From the NCBI GenBank assembly GCA_026004795.1, contig BPJV01000004.1, forward strand, positions 248,001-312,000: DNA of 64,000 nucleotides. Reading direction: 5' to 3'. Made by a program: the position numbers and the translations under genes. Source of the stretch: Pirellulaceae bacterium (GTDB lineage Bacteria > Planctomycetota > Planctomycetia > Pirellulales > Pirellulaceae). Numbering within the stretch: position 1 is the first letter of the stretch; each line of letters opens with the position of its first letter. This document shows, piece by piece, positions 27,452 to 36,951 of this stretch. A model generated the notes under the pieces. That model saw nothing but the letters and a program-made list of their open reading frames with translations. It was not told where the DNA came from and did not search any database.

Positions 27452-28399
27452 TCTCTTCGTGGTATCTGGCCAATGCTCGGCGATTTTACGCCGGAGAAAG
27501 GCCAGCGACTCGGCCATTTCCTCCATGCCATTCATGCCATCTTCGATGGAGATCCAACCGGTGTATCCGGCGTGGGAGAGTAAGGAGAAGATTCGATCGT
27601 AGTCGTTGAGTCCCTTGCCGGTCACGCCATGCCGAAGGATGTCGGCGTAGCCGACTGCCCCCTCAGGGGCCGCGTCGATTCGTGTGAGGTCCTCAAGCGT
27701 CGCACCGGGAATCAGATGGCGGTCACTGGCGTGCATGCTCACCACACGGTCCACGACGGCTTGCAACAGCTCAAGCGGATCGTCGCCGGCGACCAACGCG
27801 TTGCTCGGGTCGTACTGCACACCGAAATGCGGCGAGGCAGGGATTGACTGGACTAGCTCCAGGAAGACATCCTGCTTTTGTGCAAATTCGGGAAATCTCC
27901 AGTGTCCATCCTTGTAATGGTTTTCGATGCCGAGGATGACCCCTAACTCCTCTGCCAGAGGCAAGCATGCCAAGATGCCTTCTCGGGCGTAAGCCAGCCC
28001 TTGCTGACGGCTGACTTGCGGCCATCGTTGACCGCTCAGAACCCGACAGACAACCCCCTCGCCTCCCAAGCGATGTGCCACGCGGATCATTTGCTGCTGG
28101 TAGTCGATGGCGGCCTGGCGGTCGGCCGCGTGGGGCGAGGTGAAATCCGGCGAACAGCATAGCATGGGCATGGCGAATCCGGCCTCAGCGATCGCGGCAC
28201 GAACGTCGTCCAGGTAGCCATCGTCCAGGCTGGTGAAGAAGCCTTCATACATCTCCAGGCCATCCGCATCCAAACTCCGTGCCTGTTCAATCCAGTCGAA
28301 CACCGACATCGTTCGCTGGTGAGATATCTGGTCCAAATAACACTTCGGAAATGCGGCCAGCGAGGGACGCGTCTGTCGGCGATTGGCAGATAGATTCAT
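27431..28399 (-). CDS. Sugar phosphate isomerase/epimerase-like TIM-barrel protein
   Basis: 322 residues of the xylose isomerase-like (AP endonuclease 2) fold. The first barrel strand is AAFPKCYLDQ. Metal-site candidates are Glu in GLEMYEGFF, the Glu and His in ILGIENHYKDG, the Asp in VQYDPSNA and the His in VSMHASDRH, and Glu in WISIEDGMNG. These place a divalent-metal site for isomerising or epimerising a sugar or sugar acid. The ATG at 28399 keeps the first strand intact. The substrate is unknown; no pathway genes adjoin it. Confidence 0.8.
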   Translation of the reverse strand: MNLSANRRQTRPSLAAFPKCYLDQISHQRTMSVFDWIEQARSLDADGLEMYEGFFTSLDDGYLDDVRAAIAEAGFAMPMLCCSPDFTSPHAADRQAAIDYQQQMIRVAHRLGGEGVVCRVLSGQRWPQVSRQQGLAYAREGILACLPLAEELGVILGIENHYKDGHWRFPEFAQKQDVFLELVQSIPASPHFGVQYDPSNALVAGDDPLELLQAVVDRVVSMHASDRHLIPGATLEDLTRIDAAPEGAVGYADILRHGVTGKGLNDYDRIFSLLSHAGYTGWISIEDGMNGMEEMAESLAFLRRKIAEHWPDTTKRSELATD

Positions 28400-29187
28400 C
28401 GGAAAGAAGCCTCCAAGCGGTTATGCATCATCGGAGAGTCCTCAACAGCACGGAACAGCTAATTGTAGATAAACCGTGACGAGGCAGTCATTAGGCATCG
28501 ACATCCAGTTGCCGTGAGGGTATACCTACGGAAGTAAAAGGAAAGTGGATGGGATGGATTTGGGGGCAGCCGACGGCCAACCTCCGACCTCCCCGCGATG
28601 GGTCTGGTAACTACTCACGGCTTCCTAGGCGTCGTGAGCCTGGCGACCGGGCGTCTATCTACCACTGCCTGCTGCGTGCAGGTTGTTAGCATTGAGGTTG
28701 TCCCTTCCGGCGGAAGGGCTGCCTGCGTCGTTGTCGACGCACCGAGCCTTTGGAGGAGATGCGAGTCTCCCGTGGGCCTACCCGATGATGCGTCCATTTC
28801 TTGCCGACTTCCGGTCGGTACAGCGAGCAGGCATCTGACATTTTAGCGCGTGTATGCCGCTAGGATTCACCGTCTCGAATGGTTGTAAGCAACCGCCGTG
28901 GTTGTCCGCTTGAGATGGTTCTTGGAAAGTAAGAACAATAGCACGATCGAGTTCGATATCGGTGATCGCAGACCGGCGTTGCACATGCCACCGCCTCTTC
29001 AGAGGAGGATTGGCCAGGGTATCTGGGGCCGATGGTTGGCGGTATCCAGTGGCATCGCCGCATCGAGGCAACTTCACGTCCTCCACGTGTCGATGGTAAG
29101 GTGGAGGGGGCAGGTCGGGGAATCTCGGCTGTTGGTCCAAGGGCCGCTCGCTGACGACTCGGTCGAAATCTACAAAAAGGAAAAGTC
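28400..29187. other. 788-bp non-coding region upstream of the DEAD-box helicase gene
   Basis: No supported gene. At 28702-28718 the sequence CCCTTCC-GGC-GGAAGGG forms a perfect 7-bp hairpin. Helicase genes of this type often have long regulated leaders in other bacteria, but no specific element is recognised here. Confidence 0.35.
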
Positions 29188-30480
29188 TTGAAAACATTTG
29201 ATGAAATGGAATTGATTGCTCCGGTACGACGAGCCTTGGCGGTGGCGAAATACACCACTCCCACGCCTATCCAAGCGCAAACGATTCCGCAAGCATTGCA
29301 AGGACGGGACATTCTCGGCGTGGCTCAGACCGGCACGGGAAAAACAGCAGCGTTCGCCCTGCCTGTGCTCGACCGGCTAGCTCGCGGTCCGGCGAAGGTA
29401 GAGCGAAATCGACCCCGAGCCCTGATTCTGGCCCCCACACGAGAATTGGCCATCCAGATCGAACGAAGCCTAGTTACTTACGGCAAAGGTTTGCGCCTCC
29501 GCCACGCTCTCGTCTATGGTGGGGTCAGCCAATTCAAGCAGGTTCGATCTCTAGAACGAGGGGCTCATATCGTCGTAGCCACTCCCGGCCGCCTGTTGGA
29601 TCTCATGAACCAAGGGCACGTCGATCTGTCGCACCTCGAAGTACTCGTCCTTGATGAGGTAGATCGCATGCTGGATATGGGCTTTCTTCCCGATCTCCAG
29701 CGGATTTTCAGTCAGTTGCCCCAAGGGCGGCAGTCCTTGTTTTTTTCCGCCACGTTGCCGTCGAAGATCCTGGAATTGGCCGGGAGTCTGCTGAGCGATC
29801 CCATGCGCGTGAATATCGCTCCGCAATCACCGTGCGTGGAACGGATCGATCAGCAGGTTATGTTTGTGGAACGCGGGGAGAAATTGCGAAAGTTGTGCCA
29901 TATCGTACAAAGCGGTCCGGCCAACCGCGTCATGGTCTTCACCAGGACCAAACGTGGTGCCAACTCGGTAGCAGAGCAGCTCGAGCGCAACGGGATTCGC
30001 GCGGCGGCTATCCACGGTGATAAGTCGCAACATGCCCGCCAAAAGGCTCTCAACGCATTTGAGCGCCATCGCGTTCAGGTTCTCGTGGCCACGGATGTCG
30101 CCTCACGGGGGATCGATATCGGTGACGTCAGCCACGTCGTCAATTATGATCTGCCGAGTGATCCTGAATGTTACGTGCATCGTATCGGACGGACCGGACG
30201 AGCCGGAAGCGAGGGAATTGCCGTTTCGTTCTGTTCCCATGCCGAGCGACGAGAGTTGCACGCTATCGAACGATTCTTGGGGCGCTCCCTTTCTGGGGGA
30301 GAGGTTCCTCCCGCTCCCTCTGCCAGAGCATCCGCCAAACGCGGTCGGCGACACCTTGCCGGGGCAAGGCATCGAACCGAGGGACGACACGCCGGAGATG
30401 GTGATAAGCATTCCTACCCGCCGAGACGCAAGCGTCGCTTTCGCAAGCAACGACGTCATGCCGGCCATTCGACTAGTTGA
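29188..30480 (+). CDS. DEAD-box RNA helicase (RhlE-like) with a DEVD motif
   Basis: 430 residues with all DEAD-box motifs: Q motif TPTPIQAQTIP, Walker A AQTGTGKTAAF, PTRELAIQI, TPGRLLDLM, SATLP, and motif VI HRIGRTGRAG. Motif II reads VLDEVDRMLDMGF, D-E-V-D instead of D-E-A-D, which keeps both acidic residues. A basic Arg-rich tail follows. It unwinds structured RNA in ribosome assembly or RNA decay. The start is a TTG at 29188 with AAAAGGA just upstream; an ATG 18 bp later is the alternative. Confidence 0.92.
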   Translation: MKTFDEMELIAPVRRALAVAKYTTPTPIQAQTIPQALQGRDILGVAQTGTGKTAAFALPVLDRLARGPAKVERNRPRALILAPTRELAIQIERSLVTYGKGLRLRHALVYGGVSQFKQVRSLERGAHIVVATPGRLLDLMNQGHVDLSHLEVLVLDEVDRMLDMGFLPDLQRIFSQLPQGRQSLFFSATLPSKILELAGSLLSDPMRVNIAPQSPCVERIDQQVMFVERGEKLRKLCHIVQSGPANRVMVFTRTKRGANSVAEQLERNGIRAAAIHGDKSQHARQKALNAFERHRVQVLVATDVASRGIDIGDVSHVVNYDLPSDPECYVHRIGRTGRAGSEGIAVSFCSHAERRELHAIERFLGRSLSGGEVPPAPSARASAKRGRRHLAGARHRTEGRHAGDGDKHSYPPRRKRRFRKQRRHAGHSTS

Positions 30481-31031
30481 TGCATGCTCCCAGTTAACGC
30501 ATTCTCCCAATTGGCGATACTGCGATCCTATGCCGAGCGTAGTGTGGCTAGATGGCGCGCGGTCGACATTGCCATCTCGAGCGGTTTCAGGCGTTGGTGC
30601 TTGGATGTCGGAATCGGCGGTGGCACGTTTGGGGGAGTAGGTGCCGTCGATTACTGCCCGGTCGCAGCGGGCGTCGCCACGGCCACGCGCCTCCGCGGCA
30701 GCGGCTTTTTCTTCGAGGGGCGGTGGCGACATCGCGGCATTGCTGGTGGCCCAATCTCCTCGACCTGTTGCTGCTGGGTGAACGAATCTGCCGCTTGCGG
30801 CGCTTGACGGGTAGAGAAGAGGATCATTGTGTGCCCGCAGTGCATCTGGTACCCTATCCGACCGTCGGTCTCTTGGATACGTCTCTTCTCCGCAGCTCGG
30901 GCCTTGCCGAAGCGCGGGAACGCTATTTTACTAACCTTAGAAATGCATTATCTTGGCACCGCACGGTTAGCAGTTGACGCCTCGCGGTCGCTGATGACAC
31001 CAACGATGAAGCGCAGACAAAGGAGTGCACG
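30481..31031. other. 550-bp non-coding region between the helicase and clpP1
   Basis: Open frames in all directions, but none with family features or a ribosome-binding site. It includes the clpP1 promoter region, not resolved. No repeat or terminator is clear. Confidence 0.4.
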
Positions 31032-31670
31032 TTGACCCAACTACCGCATTTGACGACCATCGAAAACTCGTACGCAGCTCAATCCTACCAGCGACAACGC
31101 CAGTTGACGCTAGGAGATCTGCTGTTAGAGAATCGCATCGTTTTCTTGCAGGGTGAAATCTATACCGGTAATGCAAATGAAGTGGTCATGAAACTGCTTT
31201 ATTTGCAAAGTGAAAACCGCCGCAAGGACATCCACTTCTACATCAATAGCCCCGGTGGAGATGTGGTCGCTACGTTGGCGATCTACGACACGATGCAGAT
31301 GTTGTCCTGTCCAATCGCGACCTACTGCGTTGGGCAAGCGGCCAGTGGAGCGGCGGTGTTGTTGGCCGGTGGAACGAAGGGCAAGCGGTATTGCTTGGCC
31401 AACAGCCGGGTGATGATCCATCAGCCTGCTGGTGGGGTTTCCGGGCAGGTCTCCGACATTGAGATTCAAGCCAACGAAATCTTGCGTTATCGGCAGCTGA
31501 TCAATGAGATTCTGGCTAAGCACACGGGCAAAACGCCCGAGCAGATTGCCAAAGACTCCAGTCGCGATTTCTTCATGACAGCGCAACAGGCCAAAGATTA
31601 CGGAATCGTCGACGAGATCTTGACGAAGCCGCCATCGGCCGAAGAAGAAGCTACTGCTGATGCCCGGTAA
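31032..31670 (+). CDS. clpP: ATP-dependent Clp protease proteolytic subunit (first of a pair)
   Basis: 212 residues. The catalytic triad is visible: Ser105 in GQAASGAAVLLAGG, His130 in MIHQPAGG and Asp at about 179 in KDSSRDFFM. The Ser is followed by Gly-Ala-Ala rather than the usual Met-Gly-Ala. It forms tetradecameric rings with a Clp ATPase that feeds it unfolded protein. The start is a TTG with AAAGGAG upstream. The second clpP lies 182 bp downstream; planctomycetes commonly have several clpP genes, which may form mixed rings. Confidence 0.95.
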   Translation: MTQLPHLTTIENSYAAQSYQRQRQLTLGDLLLENRIVFLQGEIYTGNANEVVMKLLYLQSENRRKDIHFYINSPGGDVVATLAIYDTMQMLSCPIATYCVGQAASGAAVLLAGGTKGKRYCLANSRVMIHQPAGGVSGQVSDIEIQANEILRYRQLINEILAKHTGKTPEQIAKDSSRDFFMTAQQAKDYGIVDEILTKPPSAEEEATADAR

Positions 31671-31852
31671 CGCTCTCGTTGGTCATCGGCCGGGATGAGG
31701 CATTGCCGGCCGTTGATTGCCCCGCTACCAAGTGTCGTTTTGATTCGACGCGTGAGGCGTCGTGCTTCACCGAATTTCAGCAACGCTGGTACCGGTCGTA
31801 AGTTTGGACCATGACTTCGAAGCTCCCAAATTCCCCATCGACGGATTGACCT

Positions 31853-32452
31853 ATGCCATCTATTCCTTACGTAATTGAAAAAAGCGGACGCGAAGAGCGC
31901 GTTTATGATGTTTACTCGCGCTTGCTAAAAGACCGTATCATTTTTTTGGGGTCGCAGGTAAATGATGAAGTGGCCAATGCGCTGGTAGCGCAAATGCTGT
32001 TCCTTCAATCGGATGACCCGAAAGCCGACATCCATTTATACATCAACTCTCCCGGTGGCAGCGTGAGCGCCGGGTTGGCGATCTATGATACGATGCAATT
32101 CGTTTCTTGCGATGTGGCGACCTATTGCATCGGTCAAGCAGCATCGATGGGAGCCGTGTTGTTGGCGGCCGGTGCGAAAGGGAAGCGGTATTCCTTGCCC
32201 AACGCGCGCATCATGATTCACCAGCCATTGGCCGGCATGCAAGGAACGGCGGAAGATATCATGATTCACGCCACCGAATTCAAGCGCATCAAGCAAAAGC
32301 TCAACGAGATCCTGCTCAAACACACTGGCCAATCCCTGGATCGGATCGAGGCCGATACCGATCGCGATCGCTTCATGTCTCCCGAAGAAGCTGTGGAGTA
32401 TGGCTTGATCGACAAGGTCGTTGAATCAATGCCGAAGACATCTGGCGATTGA
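31853..32452 (+). CDS. clpP: ATP-dependent Clp protease proteolytic subunit (second of a pair)
   Basis: 199 residues, close to E. coli ClpP. Triad: Ser98 in [14 protein letters not shown], His123 in MIHQPLAG and Asp near 172 in [15 protein letters not shown]. It has the classic N-terminal axial loop region and handle helix. Together with the upstream clpP it may form a heteromeric ring. No clpX or clpA follows; the partner ATPase must be encoded elsewhere. Confidence 0.95.
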   Translation: MPSIPYVIEKSGREERVYDVYSRLLKDRIIFLGSQVNDEVANALVAQMLFLQSDDPKADIHLYINSPGGSVSAGLAIYDTMQFVSCDVATYCIGQAASMGAVLLAAGAKGKRYSLPNARIMIHQPLAGMQGTAEDIMIHATEFKRIKQKLNEILLKHTGQSLDRIEADTDRDRFMSPEEAVEYGLIDKVVESMPKTSGD

Positions 32453-32629
32453 TCCAGGCTTGATCGGACGTAGAACCATCGGGGCTGGCCGACGACGATC
32501 GAAAAGCCGCTGCGCAGAGTCTGTCCCGCCGAGCCGCCCCCATGCCTAGGCACCAGGGTGGTTTTGCGTCGGTTACGGCTCGTGGATCATGGCGAGGCAT
32601 CGGAAAAAAGGGATTGACGGCGCTAGCGG

Positions 32630-33769
32630 TTAGGTGTCCCGCGGGGGGGCAGGTAATCTGTCAAGCAGGCTGAGGTATAGCTGTTCATATTTCTGCAGTT
32701 GTTGCTCGAGAGAGAAGTGATTGCCGATTCGGTGGCGATTGCCCGCTCCGATCCGCCGACGTAGCTGCGCATCGGCAGCGAGCCTATGGACGGCGCGAAC
32801 GAATCGATGGAAATCACCACGAGGAACAATCTGCGCCGCCACCAACTCCTCGTCCTCTCCCATCAGCTCGGCGATACCTTCAACCGCAAAACAGACCACC
32901 GGTGTGCCGACGGCCATCGCTTCCATGACTACGTTGGGCATTCCTTCGTACCGAGTAGGCAACAGGAGCATTTCTGCTGATCGCATCCAGTCCAATGGAT
33001 TGGCAACCCATCCGAGCAGGTGCACTCGCGCACCACAGGCCGAACGCTTCGTCAGTCGCTGCACGGTCTGTTCCTGCGGGCCAGTGCCCAGGATCACTAC
33101 ATGATGTTCCGGCAGTTGGCCAAGCAGTTCGTCCCATCGCTGGCTCAACTCGACAATGCCCTTCTGCGGATCAAGGCGACCGACATAGAGCAGCACACGG
33201 GCCTCGCGCGGTAATCCCCAGGCGGCGAGATCGACAGGTGTTCCTTCTGCATGCGGCAGGTCAATTCCATTGGGGATAACCATCAGCTTTTCTGCAGAGA
33301 TGTGTTCAACCAGCCGGCAGTGGTTGGCGACACCTTGACTGACACAGACCAGGCGGTGCATCGAAGCGGTCGCCCAGCGGTGCAATAAGCGTCGCAGACG
33401 GCTTGGCTGCGTCACCCGGGCGCCACCTACCAAAGGGATGTCGAGGCGACGACACGCCCAAGCGGATCCCACATTGGCGTGAAACAGAAACGACTGCACA
33501 ATTTCTGGACGGAAGTCACGCAACGCACGTTCCAAGCGTCGTAGGGATGCCCAGGTTTCCCACCAATGATTCCAGTGCACCGATCGAACGGCTATGGCAT
33601 TGCTCTCTAAGCGTTCGACGAGCAGCCGTTGCGAGGGGGTTCTGGGCAGATCCCACAGCGATAGAACCATCACCTGATGCCCCTGTCGCTGGAGAAACTC
33701 CGCCAGGCTGGCCAGGCACCGCTCGGCCCCGCCGGGGTAAAGCTCAGTGATGACGAGAGCGATTCGCAT
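32630..33769 (-). CDS. Glycosyltransferase, GT4 family
   Basis: 379 residues of GT-B fold. The N-terminus VITELYPGGAERCLASLAEF has the PGGAE acceptor-side loop typical of GT4. The donor-binding half shows MVIPNGID, LLYVGRLDPQKGI and TRYEGMPNVVMEAMAVGTPV with the E-x7-E motif. It probably adds hexose or similar to a cell-surface glycan or lipid. It starts 118 bp from the divergent queA gene; no other surface-glycan genes adjoin it. Confidence 0.85.
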   Translation of the reverse strand: MRIALVITELYPGGAERCLASLAEFLQRQGHQVMVLSLWDLPRTPSQRLLVERLESNAIAVRSVHWNHWWETWASLRRLERALRDFRPEIVQSFLFHANVGSAWACRRLDIPLVGGARVTQPSRLRRLLHRWATASMHRLVCVSQGVANHCRLVEHISAEKLMVIPNGIDLPHAEGTPVDLAAWGLPREARVLLYVGRLDPQKGIVELSQRWDELLGQLPEHHVVILGTGPQEQTVQRLTKRSACGARVHLLGWVANPLDWMRSAEMLLLPTRYEGMPNVVMEAMAVGTPVVCFAVEGIAELMGEDEELVAAQIVPRGDFHRFVRAVHRLAADAQLRRRIGAGNRHRIGNHFSLEQQLQKYEQLYLSLLDRLPAPPRDT

Positions 33770-33887
33770 GGTTCCCCTTGGTAGTGAAAATGGAATTGGT
33801 TCCGCATTTTAGTAGATGTCGGTATGCTAGGAACGGTAACCCCACGATAGTCAACCAACCATCCAACGATTCCATTAGGAGGGACGT

Positions 33888-34964
33888 GTGGAGCGAGCTA
33901 CGGATTTCGACTTGGACGATGTACGCGCTTATGATTACCAGCTGCCAAGGGAGTTGATCGCCCAGTTTCCGTTGCAGCGCCGTTCGGACGCGCGAATGAT
34001 GGTCGTTGACCGCACATCGGGTGAGATCGAGCACCAGCACGTACGGGATTTGCCGAGTGTTTTGCGCTCGGGTGATTGTTTGGTAATGAACGACTCGAAG
34101 GTGATTCCAGCTCGGCTGATCGGTTATCGCACGGCGACGCAAGGGCGGTGGGAAGGTTTATTCCTGCGGCATGACGAGCACGGGGTGTGGGAATTGTTGA
34201 GCAAGACGCGCGGTAAGCTTTCCCCGGGAGAAACGATCACCTTGCGAGATCGCGAGGGCCGCGAGGAAGAGATGCTTCGTGTGTTGGCGAGGTTGGAGGA
34301 CGGCCACTTGGCGGTTCGACCGCTGCAGGATACCCCCGTGGAAACGATACTGGAGCGGTTTGGGCGTGTCCCGCTACCCCCTTACATCCGCGATGGGCAA
34401 ATGTTGCCAACCGATCAGCAGGCTTATCAGACCGTTTACGCCCAACAGCCTGGTTCGGTTGCTGCGCCTACGGCGGGCTTGCACTTCACCGCCGAACTGT
34501 TGAAGGAGCTGGAGCAGCGAGGCATCCACAGGACGGCCGTGACCCTTCATGTCGGTCTCGGGACATTCAAGCCCGTATCCAGTGACCGTTTCTCACAGCA
34601 TCGAATGCATACGGAATGGTGCTCGCTTGGTGGACAAGCGGCCAACACGATTCGAGAAACCCGACAGCGTGAGGGGCGAGTGGTAGCGATCGGCACCACC
34701 AGTACGCGTGTGTTGGAATCGGCCGCGATTCATTCCGGCCAATTTGGGACTCCCTGGACTGGTACTACGGATCTGTTCATTCGCCCCGGTTTTGAATTTC
34801 AAAGCACCGACGGCCTGTTGACGAATTTCCACTTGCCGCGGAGTACCTTGCTCGCCCTGGTATGTGCCTTCGCCGGTTACGAGTTGACCATGCGCTGCTA
34901 CCAATTGGCCATCGAACACCGCTATCGCTTTTATAGCTATGGGGATTGCATGTTGATCCTTTGA
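33888..34964 (+). CDS. queA: S-adenosylmethionine:tRNA ribosyltransferase-isomerase
   Basis: 358 residues with the family features: DYQLPRELIAQFPLQRRSDAR split over the N-terminus, DSKVIPARLIG, GSVAAPTAGLHFT, LHVGLGTFKPV and NFHLPRSTLL. It transfers and isomerises the ribosyl group of SAM onto 7-aminomethyl-7-deazaguanine in tRNA, giving epoxyqueuosine. The GTG at 33888 is preceded by GGAGGG, a strong site. The other queuosine genes are not in this window. Confidence 0.95.
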   Translation: MERATDFDLDDVRAYDYQLPRELIAQFPLQRRSDARMMVVDRTSGEIEHQHVRDLPSVLRSGDCLVMNDSKVIPARLIGYRTATQGRWEGLFLRHDEHGVWELLSKTRGKLSPGETITLRDREGREEEMLRVLARLEDGHLAVRPLQDTPVETILERFGRVPLPPYIRDGQMLPTDQQAYQTVYAQQPGSVAAPTAGLHFTAELLKELEQRGIHRTAVTLHVGLGTFKPVSSDRFSQHRMHTEWCSLGGQAANTIRETRQREGRVVAIGTTSTRVLESAAIHSGQFGTPWTGTTDLFIRPGFEFQSTDGLLTNFHLPRSTLLALVCAFAGYELTMRCYQLAIEHRYRFYSYGDCMLIL

Positions 34965-35071
34965 GTAGAGGTGGCAGTGGCGATTCTGTAGGCATCACGG
35001 GCCCATGGTCCACCGCCCGGCAACGGTGATGAAGCGGCTGGTACGACCCGCCAAAGACGACAAGGAGATTA

Positions 35072-35671
35072 GTGTTGAACGACGAAAACGTGTTGGTGAT
35101 TCCGGCCGGAAGGCTGGCGGAAATCGGTGGATTTCATGGCTTCCGGCCGTTTTGCCCCGAAGCTTTTGGTGCGTTGATGAATCCTCGCCATATGGAGTTT
35201 CGTCCTCGCAGAAGCGTCGAGGAAGACCCCACGTTCAAGCAACTGATTCCCTACGCGATCCTGCAAGCCGAGATTGAGGGAGTACCTCATGTCTTCCAAT
35301 ACACGCGGGGGCGAGGCCAAGGGGAGAAGCGGCTGCATGCCTTGCGAAGTATCGGGATTGGTGGCCACATTTCAGAGGAAGATGCGATTGCCGAGGATCC
35401 CTACCGATCAGGAATGCTGCGAGAACTGGAAGAAGAAATGTACATCGAGAGCGAATACAGTGAGGAGCTCGTCGGCTTCATTTACGACGACACCTCGCCG
35501 GTAGGGAGAGTCCATTTGGGAGTTGTCCACCGGCTGACCCTGGCACAGCCGCAAGCGCGAGCGCGAGAATGCGAACTGACCGACGGCCGTTTCGCGCCGA
35601 TCGACGAGCTGAAGCGCCATATCGATGAATTTGAAACTTGGTCCCAACTGTGCCTGACGCACCTTTTCTGA
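35072..35671 (+). CDS. MutT/NUDIX-like phosphoesterase (COG4112 type)
   Basis: 199 residues. A NUDIX-like box is present but stretched: GGHISEED at about 97-104 and then RELEEEM at about 117-123, so the acidic metal-binding residues are kept while the spacing is larger than in the standard box. This resembles the predicted phosphoesterase group COG4112. The substrate is unknown. The start is GTG at 35072 or TTG at 35075, with AAGGAG at 35062-35067. It lies between queA and the cysteine desulfurase on the same strand, possibly one transcript. Confidence 0.72.
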   Translation: MLNDENVLVIPAGRLAEIGGFHGFRPFCPEAFGALMNPRHMEFRPRRSVEEDPTFKQLIPYAILQAEIEGVPHVFQYTRGRGQGEKRLHALRSIGIGGHISEEDAIAEDPYRSGMLRELEEEMYIESEYSEELVGFIYDDTSPVGRVHLGVVHRLTLAQPQARARECELTDGRFAPIDELKRHIDEFETWSQLCLTHLF

Positions 35672-35710
35672 CCTGGTCGCATCCCCTTGCTTGGCAAATC
35701 AGAACTCCCC

Positions 35711-36898
35711 ATGGTCTATCTCGACTATCATGCCACGACGCCCGTCGCCACCGAGGTGCTGCAGGCGATGTTACCCTATTTCCGGGAGTTATTCGCTAAC
35801 CCTGGGAGTGTCACCCATCGCATGGGACGTGAAGTAGCGATGGTGGTGGACCAGCACGTGGCCATGATCGCTCATGCGCTCGGCGCTTCGGATGAAGAAA
35901 TCGTGATCACTAGCGGTGCCACGGAAAGCAATAACCTGGCATTGTTCGGTTACTGTTTGCATCCGCGACAGCAGCGGCGGAAGATCGTTAGCGTAGTGAC
36001 CGAACATCGTGCCATCCTGGACCCTTTGCAACGCTTGGAGCGATCCGGGTTCGAAGTGGTCATGCTTCCCGTCGAAGACCAAACGGGAACGTGTCCCGGC
36101 AGGATCATACTCGAACAGGCCTTGGAGAGGATCGACTCTTCCACAGCGTTGGTCACGATGATGCTGGCCAACAATGAGATTGGAGTCGTGCAGCCGCTGA
36201 CGGCCATTGCCGAACGATGTCACGAAGTGGGAGCCGTGTTGCACACCGATGCCACGCAAGCAGTGGGACGCATTCCCATCGACGTCGACCTGTTGGACGT
36301 CGACCTACTCAGCTTCTCTGCCCACAAGATCTACGGTCCGAAAGGTGTCGGAGGTTTGTTTGTACGACGACGCAACCGCCGAATTCGCCTGCAACCGCAA
36401 ATCGTCGGTGGTGGTCAACAACAAAACCTTCGTTCGGGCACACTCAACGTTCCCGGTATCGTTGGTTTGGCTCGGGCAATGCAACTGGTTACGGAGGAAA
36501 TGGACACGGAGGTTGCCCGCCAGCGACAACTGCGCGATCATTTATGGCATTTGCTTTCTTCTCAATTGGATTTCGTCCAGCTCAATGGGCCGCCATTGGA
36601 ACACCACGCTCCAGGGATCGATCGGCGATTGGCCAACAACTTGAATTGTTGTTTTTACCCGGTGGAAGGGCAAAGCTTGCTCCTGGAGATACCGGACCTG
36701 GCGGTCAGTAGCGGTAGTGCCTGCACGTCAGCACATCCCGAACCGAGTCACGTGCTGCAGGCGATTGGCCTATCGGAAGATCGCGCGCGGAGCAGTTTGC
36801 GATTCGGCCTGGGACGTGATACCACGATGGCGGATATTGAAACTGCCGCCCAATGGTTGGTCGATGCCGCCTTGCGACTGAGGCAGCTCACGAGCTGA
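35711..36898 (+). CDS. Cysteine desulfurase (NifS/IscS type)
   Basis: 395 residues, class V aminotransferase fold. The N-terminus MVYLDYHATTP is typical; TSGATESNNLA binds the cofactor; the PLP lysine is K206 in FSAHKIYGPKG; the persulfide Cys is C338 in SSGSACTSAHPEPSHVL. It removes sulfur from cysteine for Fe-S clusters or tRNA thiolation. No iscU or scaffold gene adjoins it, so the product of the sulfur is not clear. The ATG at 35711 precedes the conserved start directly; the frame is open from 35687. Confidence 0.9.
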   Translation: MVYLDYHATTPVATEVLQAMLPYFRELFANPGSVTHRMGREVAMVVDQHVAMIAHALGASDEEIVITSGATESNNLALFGYCLHPRQQRRKIVSVVTEHRAILDPLQRLERSGFEVVMLPVEDQTGTCPGRIILEQALERIDSSTALVTMMLANNEIGVVQPLTAIAERCHEVGAVLHTDATQAVGRIPIDVDLLDVDLLSFSAHKIYGPKGVGGLFVRRRNRRIRLQPQIVGGGQQQNLRSGTLNVPGIVGLARAMQLVTEEMDTEVARQRQLRDHLWHLLSSQLDFVQLNGPPLEHHAPGIDRRLANNLNCCFYPVEGQSLLLEIPDLAVSSGSACTSAHPEPSHVLQAIGLSEDRARSSLRFGLGRDTTMADIETAAQWLVDAALRLRQLTS

Positions 36899-36951
36899 TC
36901 GACTACCACGTTGTACGACTCCACCCCTTAACTCACGAAAGGCGCTGTTCC

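Noticed and set aside
30103-30732. 209-codon minus-strand frame opposite the helicase end
   Set aside because: It is a shadow of the helicase coding strand plus non-coding DNA, rich in Ser/Gly/Pro, with no motif.
30552-30977. Plus-strand frame between the helicase and clpP1
   Set aside because: Arg/His/Leu-rich chance frame; no ribosome-binding site and no domain.
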